Origin: Bdellovibrio sp. CG22_combo_CG10-13_8_21_14_all_39_27
Lineage (GTDB): Bacteria > Bdellovibrionota > Bacteriovoracia > Bacteriovoracales > Bacteriovoracaceae
Reading direction: 5' to 3'
NCBI GenBank assembly: GCA_002786715.1
Contig: PCTW01000016.1
Location: forward strand, 1-35,941
DNA length: 35,941 bases
Under the pieces are notes generated by a model that ran no database searches, was not told the DNA's origin, and worked only from the letters and a program-made list of their open reading frames with translations. The position numbers and the translations under genes were made by a program. Below are positions 35,501-35,941 of this stretch, piece by piece. The first letter of the stretch is position 1. Each line of letters opens with the position of its first letter.

Positions 35501-35941
35501 TTAACGTTCGCAAAGTCGACCTCTGCATACTTTCTCTGGGTCCAATTCTTTGAATCTTTATTTGAATCATCTAACATTTCTTCTCGTAGATCGTAATTAC
35601 GACCCTCTTTCTTAACTCTAAAATCAACCCACTTAACTGGTATTTCTACCGCCGTTTGAAGATTCATTGTATCATTTTGATCAATATTCGAGTCTATGTT
35701 GGTATTGACTGCTCTTACCGAGTTTGCGGTTGGAATAAATTTGATTCTAGAAACTGATTCAGATTCAAAATCTACTGAAATATCGCGTCCAATTGATGTA
35801 GCATTTTTTAAACTCGCACTGACGATAGTTGCAGCATAGAACCATTCGCCATCAAAGATATTGGCAGGAAAAATTTCATTTTTCTTAATAGCATCAAAGG
35901 TAACTCTATTAAAATGATCGATTTTAAAATGTGTGGCCTCT
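32593..35941 (-). CDS. Large metzincin-type zinc metalloprotease; N-terminus beyond window
   Basis: The frame is open from 32593 through the internal ATG at 35667 to the right edge (about 1115 residues seen). No stop occurs between 35667 and the edge, and the upstream residues continue the same style (EWFYAATIV), so the true start lies outside. The catalytic motif HEMGHNFGMRH at 34414-34446 fits the metzincin HExxHxxGxxH pattern, with three zinc His and the catalytic Glu. STMDYS downstream provides the Met-turn. This architecture resembles the zinc-dependent DUF5117/DUF4953 metalloproteases. A long C-terminal part (~350 residues) is helical with coiled-coil-like segments. It is probably exported and degrades protein, in keeping with a predatory life. 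The signal peptide is not visible. Confidence 0.85.
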   Translation of the reverse strand, partial: EATHFKIDHFNRVTFDAIKKNEIFPANIFDGEWFYAATIVSASLKNATSIGRDISVDFESESVSRIKFIPTANSVRAVNTNIDSNIDQNDTMNLQTAVEIPVKWVDFRVKKEGRNYDLREEMLDDSNKDSKNWTQRKYAEVDFANVKSILTESRSAMLENVELSDNYLSFTVHYTDQQIKIKYALRKAHKAKEGRVYRKEDRKSLGLFTTTKHFIDNHRFHRDEDFEKQVLMNRFIPEVNPTTGTKEIRYYFSSNTPENMKTAGKRAIQAWNETFKNAGTDIEVILDESKTVSLGDLRYNIINIIDTKDGSGLLGYGPSIVDSESGEIISATTNIYANPFREGLIGNIRNYIKFKLGYFKSNQISTIDSQKITIDSASVEKLNSVLSTQMSKFDAKTKENDALKSSTISKTLSELKTINLKATAQVKTIEQTHYGQKCSYQTSNSDTIDRIESVCKEEINTYIEELQRLGVTHNENELAVIEGCAEKLVEDNVVATLVHEMGHNFGMRHNFMASTDKENFIQDKDGNYLAATSSTMDYSNGAVRELLKPAKYDEEVIRFAYGNSVTLKDGSILKLDTSKSISQQLSEKGLERHPFKFCTDENIGEFDPMCQRWDYGTDPLEVVTSIINNFNASYEMSGHRNDRAFGPSELAFTFAHFQRTLLPLKAIHDQWRYHLAEFVTKRNRYLESFDEATFKEVLEQMKNDTGVHGKNYKLYYEANVKAYEFLRNLLETPARFCVVKSTENAVQIDYIDFEKLRGDLFKSTQTTIKDCNDPLAISSMKDSGYDYIKTIGNFVNSQKLSLDITDSDYEKTEVVGLKMLRRFAAIVLGLRTTTFKQHAVDQFEPNFFDNPIYKNEITKYLTSRIVDGISETETTIPMYESEKDILSFAFEMLADGIMIPGKIESSIARKAPYALFKTNDPSIELPQGAIETRFVNTRIIATPKNKETFKLVQKRQELIEMKKAIGTKMIQINLEQMLDLLTKVPSLSSEDFDKMTLQDYIAHLETLTTFIGRIPSDSPVAAMLKNYFGLEINLAQAISENAEQIKEMLAEPVTNFVEKFLNIKTSELNDSGKEERAKTFVNENEKKIQNVQKFQANLEEYEAQIDLLTEILLTI

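Overview
The window looks like chromosome of a low-GC member of the Bdellovibrionota, probably a Bacteriovorax/Halobacteriovorax/Peredibacter-type predator. That placement is inferred from the gene content: very large secreted proteins, a murein-endopeptidase-like domain, a large metzincin protease, secreted nucleotidase and phospholipase-D-type enzymes, and divergent housekeeping genes. No 16S rRNA or other taxonomic marker is present. No tRNA, rRNA, CRISPR array or insertion sequence was found.

Layout. (1) 1-6949, minus: the first 2316 codons of a giant secreted protein that runs off the left edge. It has a signal peptide, about 13 PKD/Ig-like repeats, an embedded MepA-like (peptidase M74, LAS-type) metallopeptidase domain and a CxxC-rich region. 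(2) 7197-9765: a small accessory-looking block with a winged-helix regulator, a six-repeat zinc-ribbon protein, a small unknown protein and a divergent XRE regulator whose promoters overlap. Tandem repeats follow at 9837-9899. (3) 10028-13570: a divergent pair of exported hydrolases, a phospholipase-D-family protein and a UshA-like 5'-nucleotidase. (4) 13556-22988, minus: a compact seven-gene operon, thrS - ddl - (aminotransferase-GNAT-pseudoaminotransferase) - C45 acyltransferase - class-III aminotransferase - scoA - scoB, with a good promoter before thrS. Apart from thrS and ddl, the activities resemble the acetyl-beta-lysine catabolic set of Bacillus (GNAT, aminotransferase, amide hydrolase, CoA-transferase). 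This suggests a lysine/omega-amino-acid route from amino acid to acyl-CoA. (5) 23181-25426, plus: a TPR plus winged-helix regulator, an unknown exported protein and a RimI-like acetyltransferase. (6) 25551-31584, plus: the conserved rimP-nusA-infB-rbfA-truB operon. Its promoter lies upstream of a strong intrinsic terminator in the leader. (7) 31700-32542, plus: a membrane-anchored ferredoxin with its own promoter. (8) 32593-35941, minus: a large metzincin-type zinc protease running off the right edge, facing the ferredoxin across a bidirectional terminator.

The most unusual items are the MepA-like endopeptidase domain inside a giant PKD protein, the 1025-residue triple-domain protein whose second aminotransferase domain has lost its PLP lysine, the operon around it, and the nusA-operon leader that looks like an attenuator.
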